Assembly: GCF_002982075.1 (NCBI RefSeq)
Contig: NZ_PUEJ01000005.1
Span: forward strand, 124,001 to 188,000
DNA from: Labrys okinawensis
GTDB taxonomy: Bacteria > Pseudomonadota > Alphaproteobacteria > Rhizobiales > Labraceae
Reading direction: 5' to 3'
DNA length: 64,000 nucleotides
The position numbers were made by a program, and so were the translations under genes. Shown here in pieces: positions 1 to 8,618 of this stretch (positions within the stretch are counted from its first letter, which is position 1; every line of letters starts with the position of its first letter). The notes below the pieces were generated by a model. It ran no database searches. It was not told the origin of the DNA and worked only from the letters and a program-made list of their open reading frames with translations.

Positions 1-200
1 CTCCGCTTGCCGGCAGCTTCGCACCGCCTTGCAGGCGAGACAATCGGCCTCGTGGCGGAGCAACCCTGCGACATCACTTCCGATCACGAGACAGGGAGTT
101 CGACGAAACGGGCTTGGGCAAAAGGCGTGGGCGCGCTAGAGCAGGGGCTTCGCCGCCGGAAGGCGGTGTCGACGCGTGAATGCCTGTTCTGGATGGGTCC

Positions 201-992
201 ATGGCCGATATTACCTTGCCTGCCGTGTTCGTGGCCGGCCTGTTCTCCTTCCTCTCGCCCTGCGTGCTGCCGCTGGTGCCGCCCTATCTGACCTTCCTCG
301 CCGGCTCCACGCTGGACGAGATGACGGGGCAGACCATCGACAAGGACGTGCGCCGGCGTGCGGTGATCTCGGCCCTGTGCTTCATGGCAGGCCTTGCCAC
401 CATCTTCATCTCGCTCGGCGCCGGGGCTTCCTATCTGCTGGTCCTGCGCCGGGCGATGGCCAATGGCCTCGGCAGCCTGGCCGAGAAGGGCATCCTTCCG
501 GCCTCCTGGGCCAATTCGATCGATCCCTTCTATCTGCTGGCAGGCATCGTCATCATCGCCATGGGCCTGCACTTTCTGGGCATCCTGCGCATCTCCCTGC
601 TCTATCGCCAGGCGCGCCTGCAGGCCGGCGCCGGCTCCGGCCCGTGGGGAGCCTTCGTGATGGGGCTGGCCTTCGCCTTTGGCTGGACGCCCTGCATCGG
701 ACCGGTTCTCGGAACGGTGATCGCCGTGGCCGGCAAGGATGGCAGCGTCAGCCAGGGCGTGACCTTGCTCGCTGTCTATACGCTCGGCCTGGGACTGCCC
801 TTCGTAGTGGCTGCCTTTGCCATGAACCCCTTCATGCGCTTCCTGCGGACGTTCCGAGCCCACCTCGGCACGGTGGAGAAGGCGATGGGCGGGTTGCTGG
901 TGGTCGCCGGCATTGCCTTTCTGACCGGTGGCATGGCCGATTTTGCCATCTGGCTGCAGAACACCTTTCCGATCCTCAGCAAGCTCGGCTGA
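201..992 (+). CDS. ccdA: CcdA-family cytochrome c biogenesis / thiol-disulfide transporter
   Basis: A 263-residue polytopic membrane protein of the CcdA/DsbD-beta family, which passes reducing equivalents across the inner membrane to periplasmic thiol proteins, for example in cytochrome c maturation. About six hydrophobic segments are visible. The two family cysteines lie in SPCVLP near the N-terminus and in GWTPCIGP in the second half, consistent with the transported-electron Cys pair. I chose the ATG at 201 because the conserved helix begins directly after it; an ATG seven codons upstream (180) would add non-conserved residues. It is the only plus-strand gene before the liv operon and converges with it. 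Family assignment is firm; the physiological partner is unknown. Confidence 0.88.
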   Translation: MADITLPAVFVAGLFSFLSPCVLPLVPPYLTFLAGSTLDEMTGQTIDKDVRRRAVISALCFMAGLATIFISLGAGASYLLVLRRAMANGLGSLAEKGILPASWANSIDPFYLLAGIVIIAMGLHFLGILRISLLYRQARLQAGAGSGPWGAFVMGLAFAFGWTPCIGPVLGTVIAVAGKDGSVSQGVTLLAVYTLGLGLPFVVAAFAMNPFMRFLRTFRAHLGTVEKAMGGLLVVAGIAFLTGGMADFAIWLQNTFPILSKLG

Positions 993-1003
993 AACCTGGG
1001 TTC

Positions 1004-1071
1004 GCGGACGTCTCGTCCGCTTCTTTCTTCCTTTCAGGCGCCAGTCGCCCGAGAGCGGACGAGACGTCCGC
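1004..1071. repeat. inverted repeat between ccdA and the liv operon
   Basis: A 17-base unit, GCGGACGTCTCGTCCGC (1004-1020), is followed by its exact inverted copy at 1055-1071, so the segment can fold into a long hairpin. It lies between two convergent genes and resembles a dispersed intergenic element rather than a terminator, since no T-run follows on either strand. Confidence 0.7.
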
Positions 1072-1126
1072 GCACCCGAAAAGATGTCCGTCCAGAACGG
1101 TTCGGGATTGCGGCCATGTTGCGCAA

Positions 1127-1160
1127 ATAAAAACCCGCCCCGGCGGAGCCGAGGCGGGTG
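1127..1160 (-). terminator. Rho-independent terminator of the liv operon
   Basis: Stem ACCCGCC (1133-1139) pairs with GGCGGGT (1153-1159). Read on the minus strand the hairpin is followed by TTTTTAT, and it sits about 30 bases beyond the stop of the last liv gene. Confidence 0.8.
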
Positions 1161-1188
1161 ATGTTTCAGCACAAGAGAGGCAAGGGCC

Positions 1189-2310
1189 TCAGGAGGGGTT
1201 CTGCTCCGCGGCGATCTTGCCGTCCGCGGCCTTCTTCCAAGTGTAGATGGCGTAGGCCGGTTGAGCCAGATCGCCCTTCTTGTCGTAGGAGATCTCGCCG
1301 ATTACGGTCTGGAACTTCTTGCCCGAATGCATGACCTCGGCGATCTTCTGCGGATCGGTGGACTTGGCTTCTTCCGCCGCCTGGGCCAGCACCTGGACGC
1401 CGGCATAGGCCAGCAGGGTGAAGCCGGCCGGATCGGTGCCCCCCTCGCGGAAGCGCTTCACCAGGTCGGCATTGGCCGGAATATCTTCGACCTTGGGCGC
1501 GAAGGTCATCAACGTGCTGACCACGGCATCGCCGCCGATGGTGGCGAATTCGGGCGAGTTCAGGCCGTCGGCGCCCATCATGATGGTCTTGCCGCCCTGG
1601 TCGCGCAACTGCTTGAGGATCAGCGCGCCCTCGGTGTAGTAGCCGCCCCACAGCAGCACGTCGGCGCCGCTCGACTTCAGCTTGGTGACGAGACCCGAAT
1701 AGTCCTTTTCGCCGGCATTGGCCCCTTCATAGAGGACTTCCTTCACCCCGGCATCGTTGAGGTATTTCTTGGCCCCCTTGGCAAGGCCTTCGCCATAGGT
1801 CTGCTTGTCGTGCGCGATGGCGATCTTCTTGTCCTTGAAATGAGCCAGCACATAGTCCGCCCACACCTTGGACTGCTGATCGTCGCGGCCGCAGGTCCGG
1901 AACGTATTCCACAGGCCGCGGTCGGTCAGCTTCTCGCTGGAGGCGGACGGCGTGACGTTGATGATGTTGTTGTCGGCATAGACGTCCGAAGCGGCGATGG
2001 CGCCGCCGGAAGTGACATGGCCGACGACCCAGGTCACGCCATCGCCCACGAATTTATTGGCGACCGAGACGCTCTGCTTGGGATCGGCCTGATCGTCGCC
2101 GACGCTGATCTCGATCTTCTGGCCGAGTACACCGCCCTTGGCGTTGATGTCCTTCACCGCCATCTCGGCGCCTGCCTTGGCCTGCAGGCCGTAGGAAGCA
2201 GCGGGGCCGGTCATCGGACCACCGACGCCGAGCTTGATCTGCGCCTGCGCGCTGCCGCCCAAGGCGAGGCCCGCTGCGAGTACAGCGCCGGCCAATGAAA
2301 GTTTGTTCAT
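1189..2310 (-). CDS. Branched-chain amino-acid ABC transporter, substrate-binding protein (second copy)
   Basis: A 373-residue periplasmic binding protein of the LivK/LivJ type (Peripla_BP_6). Residues 1-23 form a Sec signal peptide ending at AQA, followed by the typical IKLGVGGPMTG start of the mature domain. It should deliver branched-chain or related amino acids to the LivHMGF complex encoded upstream. It is strongly similar in layout to the neighbouring binding protein at 2569-3687 (shared stretches such as GDGVTWVVGH, FRTCGRDDQQ and LILKQLRDQG), so the two are tandem duplicates. The ligand cannot be read from sequence. A terminator lies just downstream and another between the two copies, so this copy may be transcribed partly by itself. 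Confidence 0.9.
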   Translation of the reverse strand: MNKLSLAGAVLAAGLALGGSAQAQIKLGVGGPMTGPAASYGLQAKAGAEMAVKDINAKGGVLGQKIEISVGDDQADPKQSVSVANKFVGDGVTWVVGHVTSGGAIAASDVYADNNIINVTPSASSEKLTDRGLWNTFRTCGRDDQQSKVWADYVLAHFKDKKIAIAHDKQTYGEGLAKGAKKYLNDAGVKEVLYEGANAGEKDYSGLVTKLKSSGADVLLWGGYYTEGALILKQLRDQGGKTIMMGADGLNSPEFATIGGDAVVSTLMTFAPKVEDIPANADLVKRFREGGTDPAGFTLLAYAGVQVLAQAAEEAKSTDPQKIAEVMHSGKKFQTVIGEISYDKKGDLAQPAYAIYTWKKAADGKIAAEQNPS

Positions 2311-2510
2311 GGGGGTTCTTCCCTGTTGTACTGGGCGCAGACCGTTCTTTTCTGGATCGGTTCCGCTGCACCCGATGACGCCATTGTCTAAATTTCCAGC
2401 GGCTTGTCACGGAAATTCAGGCGAAATCGCGAAGGGAAGGGCAGCCTGGCCATCTCCCCCTGCGTCATGTCTCCCATCGCGCTCCCACCCGAGCCGCGAA
2501 TAGGAGCCTC

Positions 2511-2542
2511 CAAAGAAATCGCCCCAGCGAACCGGGGCGATT
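2511..2542 (-). terminator. Terminator between the two binding-protein genes
   Basis: Arms AATCGCCCC (2517-2525) and GGGGCGATT (2534-2542) form a strong hairpin; on the minus strand it is followed by TTTCTTT. It lies 26 bases past the stop of the first binding-protein gene, so read-through into the second copy is probably limited. Confidence 0.75.
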
Positions 2543-2568
2543 GAGATATCACGAAGAATGAAGGCAGA

Positions 2569-3687
2569 TCACTTGTTCTGGAAGAAGTCGATCTTGCCGT
2601 CGGGACCCTTCTTCCAGGAGAAGATGACGTAGTCGATCTGCTTCATGTCGCCCTTGTCGTCATAGGAGACGTCGCCGATCACCGTCTTGAAGGTCTTGCC
2701 GGAGTGCATCACCTCGGCCATCTTCTGCGGATCGGCCGACTTGGCTTCTTCCGCGGCCTGGGCCAGCACCTGCACGGCCGCATAGGCCTTCAGCGTATAG
2801 CCTTCCGGCGTGAAGCCGCTGTCCTTGAACTGCTTGACGATGGCGGCGTTGGCCGGATCATCCTCGGCTTTGGGCGCGAAGGACATCTGGGTGCCGATCA
2901 CGGCATCGCCGCCGATGGTGGCGAATTCGGAGGAGACCAGGCCGTCGCCGGAGACCATCACGGTCTGCATGCCCTGGTCGCGCAACTGCTTGAGGATCAG
3001 AGCCGCCTCGGTGTAGAGGCCGCCATAGATCAGCACGTCTGCGCCAACCGCCTTGAGCTTGGTGACGATGGCCGAATAGTCCTTCTCGCCGGTGTTCACA
3101 CCTTCGAACAGGACTTCCTTCATGCCGTCGGCGGCCATCAGCTTCTTGGCGTTCTCGCCCAGGCCCTGGCCATAGGTGGTCTTGTCGTGGACGATGGCGA
3201 TCTTCTTGCCCGGATAGGTGGCCTTGACATAGTCGACCCAGACCTTGGCCTGCTGGTCGTCACGGCCGCAGGTGCGGAACATGCCCCACAGCTTGCGGTC
3301 GGTCACCTTCTCGTTGGTGGCGGCCGGGGTGATGGCGACGATGCCGTTGTCGCCGTAGACCTCGGAAGCGGGGATTGTCACGCCCGAGTTATAGTGCCCG
3401 ACCACCCAGGTCACGCCGTCGCCGACGAACTTGTTGGCGACCGACACGCCCTGCTTGGGATCGGACACGTCGTCGCCGACGGTGGATTCCAGCTTCTGGC
3501 CGAGCACGCCGCCGGCGGCGTTGAGGTTCTTGATGGCCAGTTCCGCGCCCTGCTTGATCTGGGCACCGGAGGCCGCACTCGGACCGGTGATCGGTGCGCC
3601 GATGCCGATCTTGATCTGCGCGAAGGCGGACGTGCTGAGCAGCAGGCCTGCCGCCAGCGCTGCGCCTGTCAACCAGACTTTTTTCAT
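2569..3687 (-). CDS. livK: Branched-chain amino-acid ABC transporter, substrate-binding protein (first copy)
   Basis: A 372-residue periplasmic binding protein of the LivK type. A signal peptide covers residues 1-23 (ending AFA), then IKIGIGAPITGPSAASG opens the mature Peripla_BP_6 domain. It binds branched-chain or similar amino acids and feeds LivHM. The start is supported by GGGAG about eight bases upstream. It follows the DUF6867 gene of the liv operon after 122 bases and is followed by a terminator and its own tandem paralogue. Which of the two copies sets the main specificity is unknown. Confidence 0.92.
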   Translation of the reverse strand: MKKVWLTGAALAAGLLLSTSAFAQIKIGIGAPITGPSAASGAQIKQGAELAIKNLNAAGGVLGQKLESTVGDDVSDPKQGVSVANKFVGDGVTWVVGHYNSGVTIPASEVYGDNGIVAITPAATNEKVTDRKLWGMFRTCGRDDQQAKVWVDYVKATYPGKKIAIVHDKTTYGQGLGENAKKLMAADGMKEVLFEGVNTGEKDYSAIVTKLKAVGADVLIYGGLYTEAALILKQLRDQGMQTVMVSGDGLVSSEFATIGGDAVIGTQMSFAPKAEDDPANAAIVKQFKDSGFTPEGYTLKAYAAVQVLAQAAEEAKSADPQKMAEVMHSGKTFKTVIGDVSYDDKGDMKQIDYVIFSWKKGPDGKIDFFQNK

Positions 3688-3809
3688 GTCGTTCTCCCAG
3701 TGGATTGGTGGAGCTTGCGGCTCCGGTCTGCGGATAGTCAGGACGTGAACGAGGCCGTCAGCCCAAGTTGCGCGTACAGCTCATCCGATTCCTTTGTGCC
3801 TGTGTTCGA

Positions 3810-4163
3810 TCATTCCGCGCTCGAGCGCGCGCTCCAGCCAAGCGCGCCTGATCGCTGGAACATCCAGCCATATTTGCCGACCATCTGCTTGGCGAGCCGG
3901 ACGCGATAGGACACCAGGCCGATGAGCTGAATGATGACGAGATCGACGAAGAAGTAATAGGGCGAGAACATGTTGCCGCCGAACGGCGCCTGGTGGAGGA
4001 AGCGCACGCCCATGGTCAGGAGCACCAGATAGAAGAACAGGATCGGGTAGCGGCTCCAGGTCGAGGCACTCGCCTTGCCGGTCATCCAGGCCGCCCAGCC
4101 GCCCATCAGCAAGGTGACGAGCACGAAGACGAACAGCTTGTCTTCGTAGAGATAGGTTTCCAT
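3810..4163 (-). CDS. DUF6867 family membrane protein of the liv operon
   Basis: A 117-residue protein with three hydrophobic segments (roughly residues 9-25, 37-55 and 66-85) and the ending RLAKQMVGKYGWMFQ that I associate with DUF6867, a small membrane protein found almost only beside liv transporter genes in Hyphomicrobiales. The ATG at 4163 is preferred over longer alternatives because the upstream extension is just the livF gene read in another frame. It starts one base after the livF stop codon, so it is almost surely co-translated with the transporter. Its role is unknown; an accessory or stabilising subunit is only a guess. Confidence 0.75.
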   Translation of the reverse strand: METYLYEDKLFVFVLVTLLMGGWAAWMTGKASASTWSRYPILFFYLVLLTMGVRFLHQAPFGGNMFSPYYFFVDLVIIQLIGLVSYRVRLAKQMVGKYGWMFQRSGALGWSARSSAE

Positions 4164-4164
4164 C

Positions 4165-4887
4165 TCAATGACCCCCTTCCAGATAGGCCGCGCGCACTTC
4201 GGGCCGGGCGAGCAGTTCCCTGCCGGTGCCGGACATGGTGATCTGGCCGTTGACCATGACATAGCCTCGATGCGCCAGGCGCAACGCATGGAAGGCGTTC
4301 TGCTCGACGAGGAACACCGTCAGTTTCTGCGTCTCGTTGAGCACCCGCACCGCGTCGAAGATCTGCTTGACGATCAGGGGCGCCAACCCCAGCGAAGGCT
4401 CGTCCAGCATCAGCAGGCGCGGCCGGCTCATCAGGGCGCGGGCGATCGCCAGCATTTGCTGTTCACCGCCCGAAAGCGTGCCGCCGCGCTGGCTGGCGCG
4501 CTCCTTCAGGCGCGGGAAGAGCGTGTACATGCGTTCCAGGTCTTCGGCGAAATGGGCATTGCCGTCGATCTCGGCTCCCATCTGCAGATTTTCATAGACC
4601 GTCATGCGCTGGAAGATACGCCGTCCTTCGGGGGACTGGGCGATGCGCAGCCGGGCGATCTCATGCATCGGCATATGGGTGATGTCTTGCCCGTCGAACG
4701 AGATCGAACCGACACGGCATTTGGGAGAACCGAAGACCGTCATCATCAGGGTCGACTTGCCGGCGCCGTTGGCGCCGATGATGGTGACGATCTCACCCTG
4801 GTTGATGTCGACATCGACACCTTTGAGAGCGTGGACCTGTCCGTAATAGGTGTGGACGCCGCGTACGGCCAGCAGGGGCGAGGACAT
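4165..4887 (-). CDS. livF: Branched-chain amino-acid ABC transporter ATP-binding protein LivF
   Basis: A 240-residue ABC ATPase, the usual LivF length. It shows Walker A GANGAGKST (about residues 36-44), the ABC signature LSGGEQQ, Walker B LLMLDEPSLGLAP and the switch His in VEQNAFH. It pairs with LivG to energise uptake through LivHM. The start at 4887 leaves two bases after the livG stop; a much longer open frame upstream is livG read in another frame. Confidence 0.93.
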   Translation of the reverse strand: MSSPLLAVRGVHTYYGQVHALKGVDVDINQGEIVTIIGANGAGKSTLMMTVFGSPKCRVGSISFDGQDITHMPMHEIARLRIAQSPEGRRIFQRMTVYENLQMGAEIDGNAHFAEDLERMYTLFPRLKERASQRGGTLSGGEQQMLAIARALMSRPRLLMLDEPSLGLAPLIVKQIFDAVRVLNETQKLTVFLVEQNAFHALRLAHRGYVMVNGQITMSGTGRELLARPEVRAAYLEGGH

Positions 4888-4889
4888 GC

Positions 4890-5837
4890 TCAACTCTCCG
4901 TTTCCTCGTCGGTGCCGAGATAGGCGGCGATCACGGCAGGGTCGTTGCGGACCTGCTCGGGTGTGCCGTCCGAGATCTTGGTGCCGTAATTGAGCACCAC
5001 CACATGATCCGAAATCTCCATGACCACGGACATGTCGTGCTCGATCAGGAGAAGAGAGGTGTCGTGATCGCTGCGGATCGTGCGCAGCAGCTTGTTGAGG
5101 TCGAGGCTTTCCCTCGGATTGAGGCCGGCGGCCGGCTCGTCCAGGCACAGCAGGACCGGGTCGGTGCACATGGCGCGGGCGATCTCCAGGCGGCGCTGGT
5201 CGCCATAGGGAAGGCTGCCGGCGGGATCGTCGGCCCGTGCCATCAGGCCGGTCTTTTCGAGCCAGTATTTCGCCTTCTCGATCGCGGCCTTCTCGGCATG
5301 GCTATAGGTGGGCAGGCCGAGAATGCCGAAAACGGAGAAGCCCGACGCGCGCATCAGGTGGACATGCTGGGCAACCAGCAGGTTCTCCAGCACCGTCATG
5401 CCCGCGAAGAGGCGGATGTTCTGGAAGGTTCTGGCGACCTTCGCCTGACGGGAGACCATGAAGTCGGGCATGCGCTCGAGCAGGTAGAGCGTATCCTGGC
5501 CATGGCTCAGCTTCTGCTGGGTGGTGGCGGTCAGGGCGTCGAATTCATCCCAAGCCGCTACCGAGCCGTGCCGCAGGCCGATCCGGCCTTCCGTCGGCTT
5601 GTAGAAGCCGGTGATGCAGTTGAACACCGTGGTCTTGCCGGCGCCATTAGGGCCGATCAGGGCCGTGATGTCGCCCCGGCCGCAATTGAAGGAAACGGCG
5701 TTGACGGCGGTAAGGCCGCCGAACCGCATGGTCAGTTTCTCGACCTTGAGGATCGGGTCGCTGTGCCAGTGCTGTTCGGGATGGGCGTGCGAGGCGAGGG
5801 CGGGATCGATCATATCGTTGTTCTCGGGCGCGCTCAT
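4890..5837 (-). CDS. livG: Branched-chain amino-acid ABC transporter ATP-binding protein LivG
   Basis: A 315-residue ABC ATPase with Walker A GPNGAGKTT, a signature region LPYGDQRRLEIARA typical of LivG, and Walker B LLCLDEPAAGLN. The protein is longer than the usual ~255 residues: there is an N-terminal leader of about 28 residues and an insert of some 35 residues between the first beta region and the Q-loop (around RHGSVAAWDEF to DFMVSRQ). The ATG at 5837 overlaps the livM stop by four bases (ATGA), implying translational coupling. Confidence 0.92.
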   Translation of the reverse strand: MSAPENNDMIDPALASHAHPEQHWHSDPILKVEKLTMRFGGLTAVNAVSFNCGRGDITALIGPNGAGKTTVFNCITGFYKPTEGRIGLRHGSVAAWDEFDALTATTQQKLSHGQDTLYLLERMPDFMVSRQAKVARTFQNIRLFAGMTVLENLLVAQHVHLMRASGFSVFGILGLPTYSHAEKAAIEKAKYWLEKTGLMARADDPAGSLPYGDQRRLEIARAMCTDPVLLCLDEPAAGLNPRESLDLNKLLRTIRSDHDTSLLLIEHDMSVVMEISDHVVVLNYGTKISDGTPEQVRNDPAVIAAYLGTDEETES

Positions 5838-7237
5838 CCGTGACCTTCCTGTACCAGGGCGCCGGAGACGATCTTGCGTTCTTTGAGATAGACGGTGGGA
5901 GCACGGTTGGAAATGAGACCGCGCGGCTTCCACAACATCATCGAGACCATGGCGAGGCCGAAGATCATGGGGCGATACTGACTCGGGTCGAAGTCGGGCC
6001 CGAAGATCCACTTCATGAAAGTGAGCTCGCGCAGGATCTCCGAACCGCCGACCAGCAGGATCGCGGCCACGACCACGCCGAGCAGGCTGCCAGAACCGCC
6101 GAGCACCACGATCGCGAGCACCATCACCGATTCCTGGAACACGAAGCTTTCCGGATTGATGAAGCCCTGCTTGGCCGCGAAGAAGGCACCGGCGAGGCCG
6201 CCGAACAAGGCGCCACTGGCGAAGGCCGCGAGCTTGGTGGTGGTGGTGTTGATGCCGAGCGAGCGGCAGGCGATCTCGTTCTCGCGCAGGGCTTCCCAGG
6301 CGCGGCCGACCGGCAGCCTGCGCATGCGGCTGGTGATGTAAGCCGTCATCACCGCCAGAATGAGGATGACATAGTAGAAGAAGATCTTGCCATGGATCGG
6401 CGAGAAGGCGAGGTCGAAGGTCTTGGCGAAACCGTTCGGACCGGCCGTGAAGGGAATGCCGAAGAAGGTGGGGGGCTTGATCGAGGTGATGCCGTCATTG
6501 CCGTGCGTGAAGGATTTCCAGTTCACCAGCACGCTGCGGATGATTTCGCCGAAGGCAAGGGTGACCAGCGCGAGATAGTCGCCGCGCAGGCGCAGCACGG
6601 GAAAGCCGAGAATGATACCCCAGAGCGCGGCGAGGAAACCCGCGATCGGCAGGCATTCCCAGAAGGTCATGCCGTAATAGACCGATAGCAGCGCATAGGA
6701 ATAGGCGCCGACCGCATAGAAGGCGACATAGCCCAGGTCGAGCAGGCCAGCCATGCCGACCACGATGTTCAACCCCCAGCCCAGCATGATGTAGATCATG
6801 ATCTGGATGCCGTAGGTGTCGATCCATTTCAGCGAGCCCTTGTCGCCGAGAGCGAACAGCATCACCAGCGGGAAGACGACGGCGAGCCCGGCACCGAACC
6901 ACATCACCCAGGGCGACATGCCGATGCGCGTCATCGTCTGGGCGAATTTGGAGGGCGTCTTGTGTTCGGAGCGTTGCGGGCGCAGCAGCACGAACAGACG
7001 GATCGCCAGGATGAGGCCGACGATCACGGCGGTGGTGATCAGGCCGCCGAAGCGCTTGCCGAAGGCGAAGTCGGGGTTGAGGAAGTTCAGGCGGAAGCTG
7101 TTGGTGGCCTGGTCGGAATAGGTCGTCAGTCCCACCACCGGCAGGAACATGCAGGTGGAGACCACGGCCCAGAAGATGAGATCCTTGAACAGGTCAGCCG
7201 GTGAAATGCGGGTGGTGCCGGTCGCGGCCATGATCAC
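5834..7237 (-). CDS. livM: Branched-chain amino-acid ABC transporter permease LivM
   Basis: A 467-residue inner-membrane permease. The conserved LivM core runs from about residue 150 (GWGLNIVVGMAGLLDLGY) to 430 and includes the EAA-like cytoplasmic loop GRAWEALRENEIACRSLGIN. About 150 extra N-terminal residues with additional membrane segments precede the core, as in many long alphaproteobacterial LivM proteins. The first codon is GTG at 7237 and overlaps the livH stop by four bases; an in-frame ATG two codons later (7231) is an alternative. Confidence 0.92.
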   Translation of the reverse strand: MIMAATGTTRISPADLFKDLIFWAVVSTCMFLPVVGLTTYSDQATNSFRLNFLNPDFAFGKRFGGLITTAVIVGLILAIRLFVLLRPQRSEHKTPSKFAQTMTRIGMSPWVMWFGAGLAVVFPLVMLFALGDKGSLKWIDTYGIQIMIYIMLGWGLNIVVGMAGLLDLGYVAFYAVGAYSYALLSVYYGMTFWECLPIAGFLAALWGIILGFPVLRLRGDYLALVTLAFGEIIRSVLVNWKSFTHGNDGITSIKPPTFFGIPFTAGPNGFAKTFDLAFSPIHGKIFFYYVILILAVMTAYITSRMRRLPVGRAWEALRENEIACRSLGINTTTTKLAAFASGALFGGLAGAFFAAKQGFINPESFVFQESVMVLAIVVLGGSGSLLGVVVAAILLVGGSEILRELTFMKWIFGPDFDPSQYRPMIFGLAMVSMMLWKPRGLISNRAPTVYLKERKIVSGALVQEGHG

Positions 7238-8187
7238 ACCTTCTCCACTTCGGGGCGTCCCAACAGGCCTTGCGGCATGAAGATCAGCGTGATGGCGAGC
7301 ACGGAGAACACCGCGACGTCGCGGTAGGCCGCAACGTCACCTTCGAAGGATCCCTCCCACAGTTTCTCGATCAGACCGATCAGCATGCCGCCGAGCACCG
7401 CGCCAGGCAGGGAGCCGATGCCGCCGAGCACCGCGGCGGTGAAGGCCTTGACGCCGGGCACGAAACCGTCCCGGAAGTTCACGGAACCGTAGAGCACCAG
7501 GAACATCAGGCCGGCGACGGCGGCCAGGGCCGCGCCCATGATGAAGGTGATCGAAATGGTGCGGTCGACGTCGACGCCCAGCAGGGCGGCCATCTTGCGA
7601 TCCTGCTCGCAGGCGCGCTGGGCGCGGCCGAGCGAGGTGCGGGAGACGATGTACCAGAAGACCGCCAGCAGCACGGCCGTGGTGACGAAGATCAGGATGG
7701 CCTTGAGCGAGAGCGAGGCGTCCATGGCGCGCCCATCCGAGGCGACCTCCGACCAGATCTGATATTTGGCGCTGAGGGCGGCGTCCACGGCATGGGGGAT
7801 TGCCTTGGATTCGGCGCCCTGGCTGACCTGCACGAAATTCGACAGGGCCATGGAGACGCCGATGGCGGAAATCAGGGGAGCAAGTCGGAACGAGCCGCGC
7901 AGGGGACGATAGGCGATGCGCTCGATGGCCCAGTTCCAGATACTGGTGAGGACCATGCCGATTGCCATCACCGCCAGCAAAGCCACGATGACCGACGAAA
8001 GTCCAAGCAAGGTGACCAGGATCACGAAACAGATGAACGCGATGATCGCGGAGAGCATGAACAGGTCGCCGTGGGCGAAGTTGACCATGCCGATGATGCC
8101 GAACACCATCGTGTAACCTACGGCGATAAGACCATATAGCGATCCTACCGCCAGCCCGTTGATGAGCTGCTGTAAAAACTCTGCCAT
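7234..8187 (-). CDS. livH: Branched-chain amino-acid ABC transporter permease LivH
   Basis: A 317-residue permease and first gene of the liv operon. It begins with the family start MAEFLQQLINGLAVGSLYGL, followed by GYTMVFGIIGMVNFAHGD, and ends with the GxLPG-type region IGSLPGAVLGGMLIGLIE. It forms the membrane channel with LivM. The order on the minus strand is livH, livM, livG, livF, DUF6867 gene, then two binding proteins, with four-base overlaps or almost no gaps up to the DUF6867 gene, so this is one transcription unit. Confidence 0.93.
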   Translation of the reverse strand: MAEFLQQLINGLAVGSLYGLIAVGYTMVFGIIGMVNFAHGDLFMLSAIIAFICFVILVTLLGLSSVIVALLAVMAIGMVLTSIWNWAIERIAYRPLRGSFRLAPLISAIGVSMALSNFVQVSQGAESKAIPHAVDAALSAKYQIWSEVASDGRAMDASLSLKAILIFVTTAVLLAVFWYIVSRTSLGRAQRACEQDRKMAALLGVDVDRTISITFIMGAALAAVAGLMFLVLYGSVNFRDGFVPGVKAFTAAVLGGIGSLPGAVLGGMLIGLIEKLWEGSFEGDVAAYRDVAVFSVLAITLIFMPQGLLGRPEVEKV

Positions 8188-8618
8188 CGTCTACAAACTT
8201 TCCCCTCTGTCGACGCCGTCCTTGCTTCTCCTGGCCCCCTTTGGCGGGATTTTTGCCTAAGAGACAGGCAGTCATTCGACGATTTCCTGTCATAGCAAGC
8301 GCTTTGCAAACTGACAATCACCGCGGCGGTCCCGAAGGCGAAGTTTCTGGAAATCACGAAATATTTATGCAGCTCGGCGAATTTTTTAGCGCCGGCTGAC
8401 GCTTCAAGCGCCAATTCTCAGCCAGTAACGCCCAAAAAACGATTTAGCGGCTGAATGGCTCCAATCGAGCAAACGTGTAACGCCTGTTAGATTTCGTCTC
8501 GATCCACACAAAAATTTCGATTGGCATACTATCCTTCATCAGGGGAAAGAATGTTGCTGAATAATTGCGCACATCCCCTGCGCACGAAAGTTGCGCTACC
8601 GGGCGGAGCAACAAAATA
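8188..8618. other. Intergenic region upstream of livH
   Basis: A 431-base gap, clearly richer in A and T than the flanking genes, between the liv operon start and the end of the molybdopterin-binding gene. It must hold the liv promoter and the end of the cox transcript. I could not pick out a convincing promoter pair or regulator site, and saw no credible reading frame. Confidence 0.5.

Noticed and set aside
84..1172. 362-codon open frame on the minus strand over ccdA
   Set aside because: It is His/Arg/Gln-rich shadow translation of a clear membrane-protein gene on the other strand and has no family resemblance.
2704..3909. 401-codon plus-strand frame over a binding-protein gene
   Set aside because: Long antisense frames are common in this GC-rich DNA; the opposite strand encodes a plain LivK-type protein.
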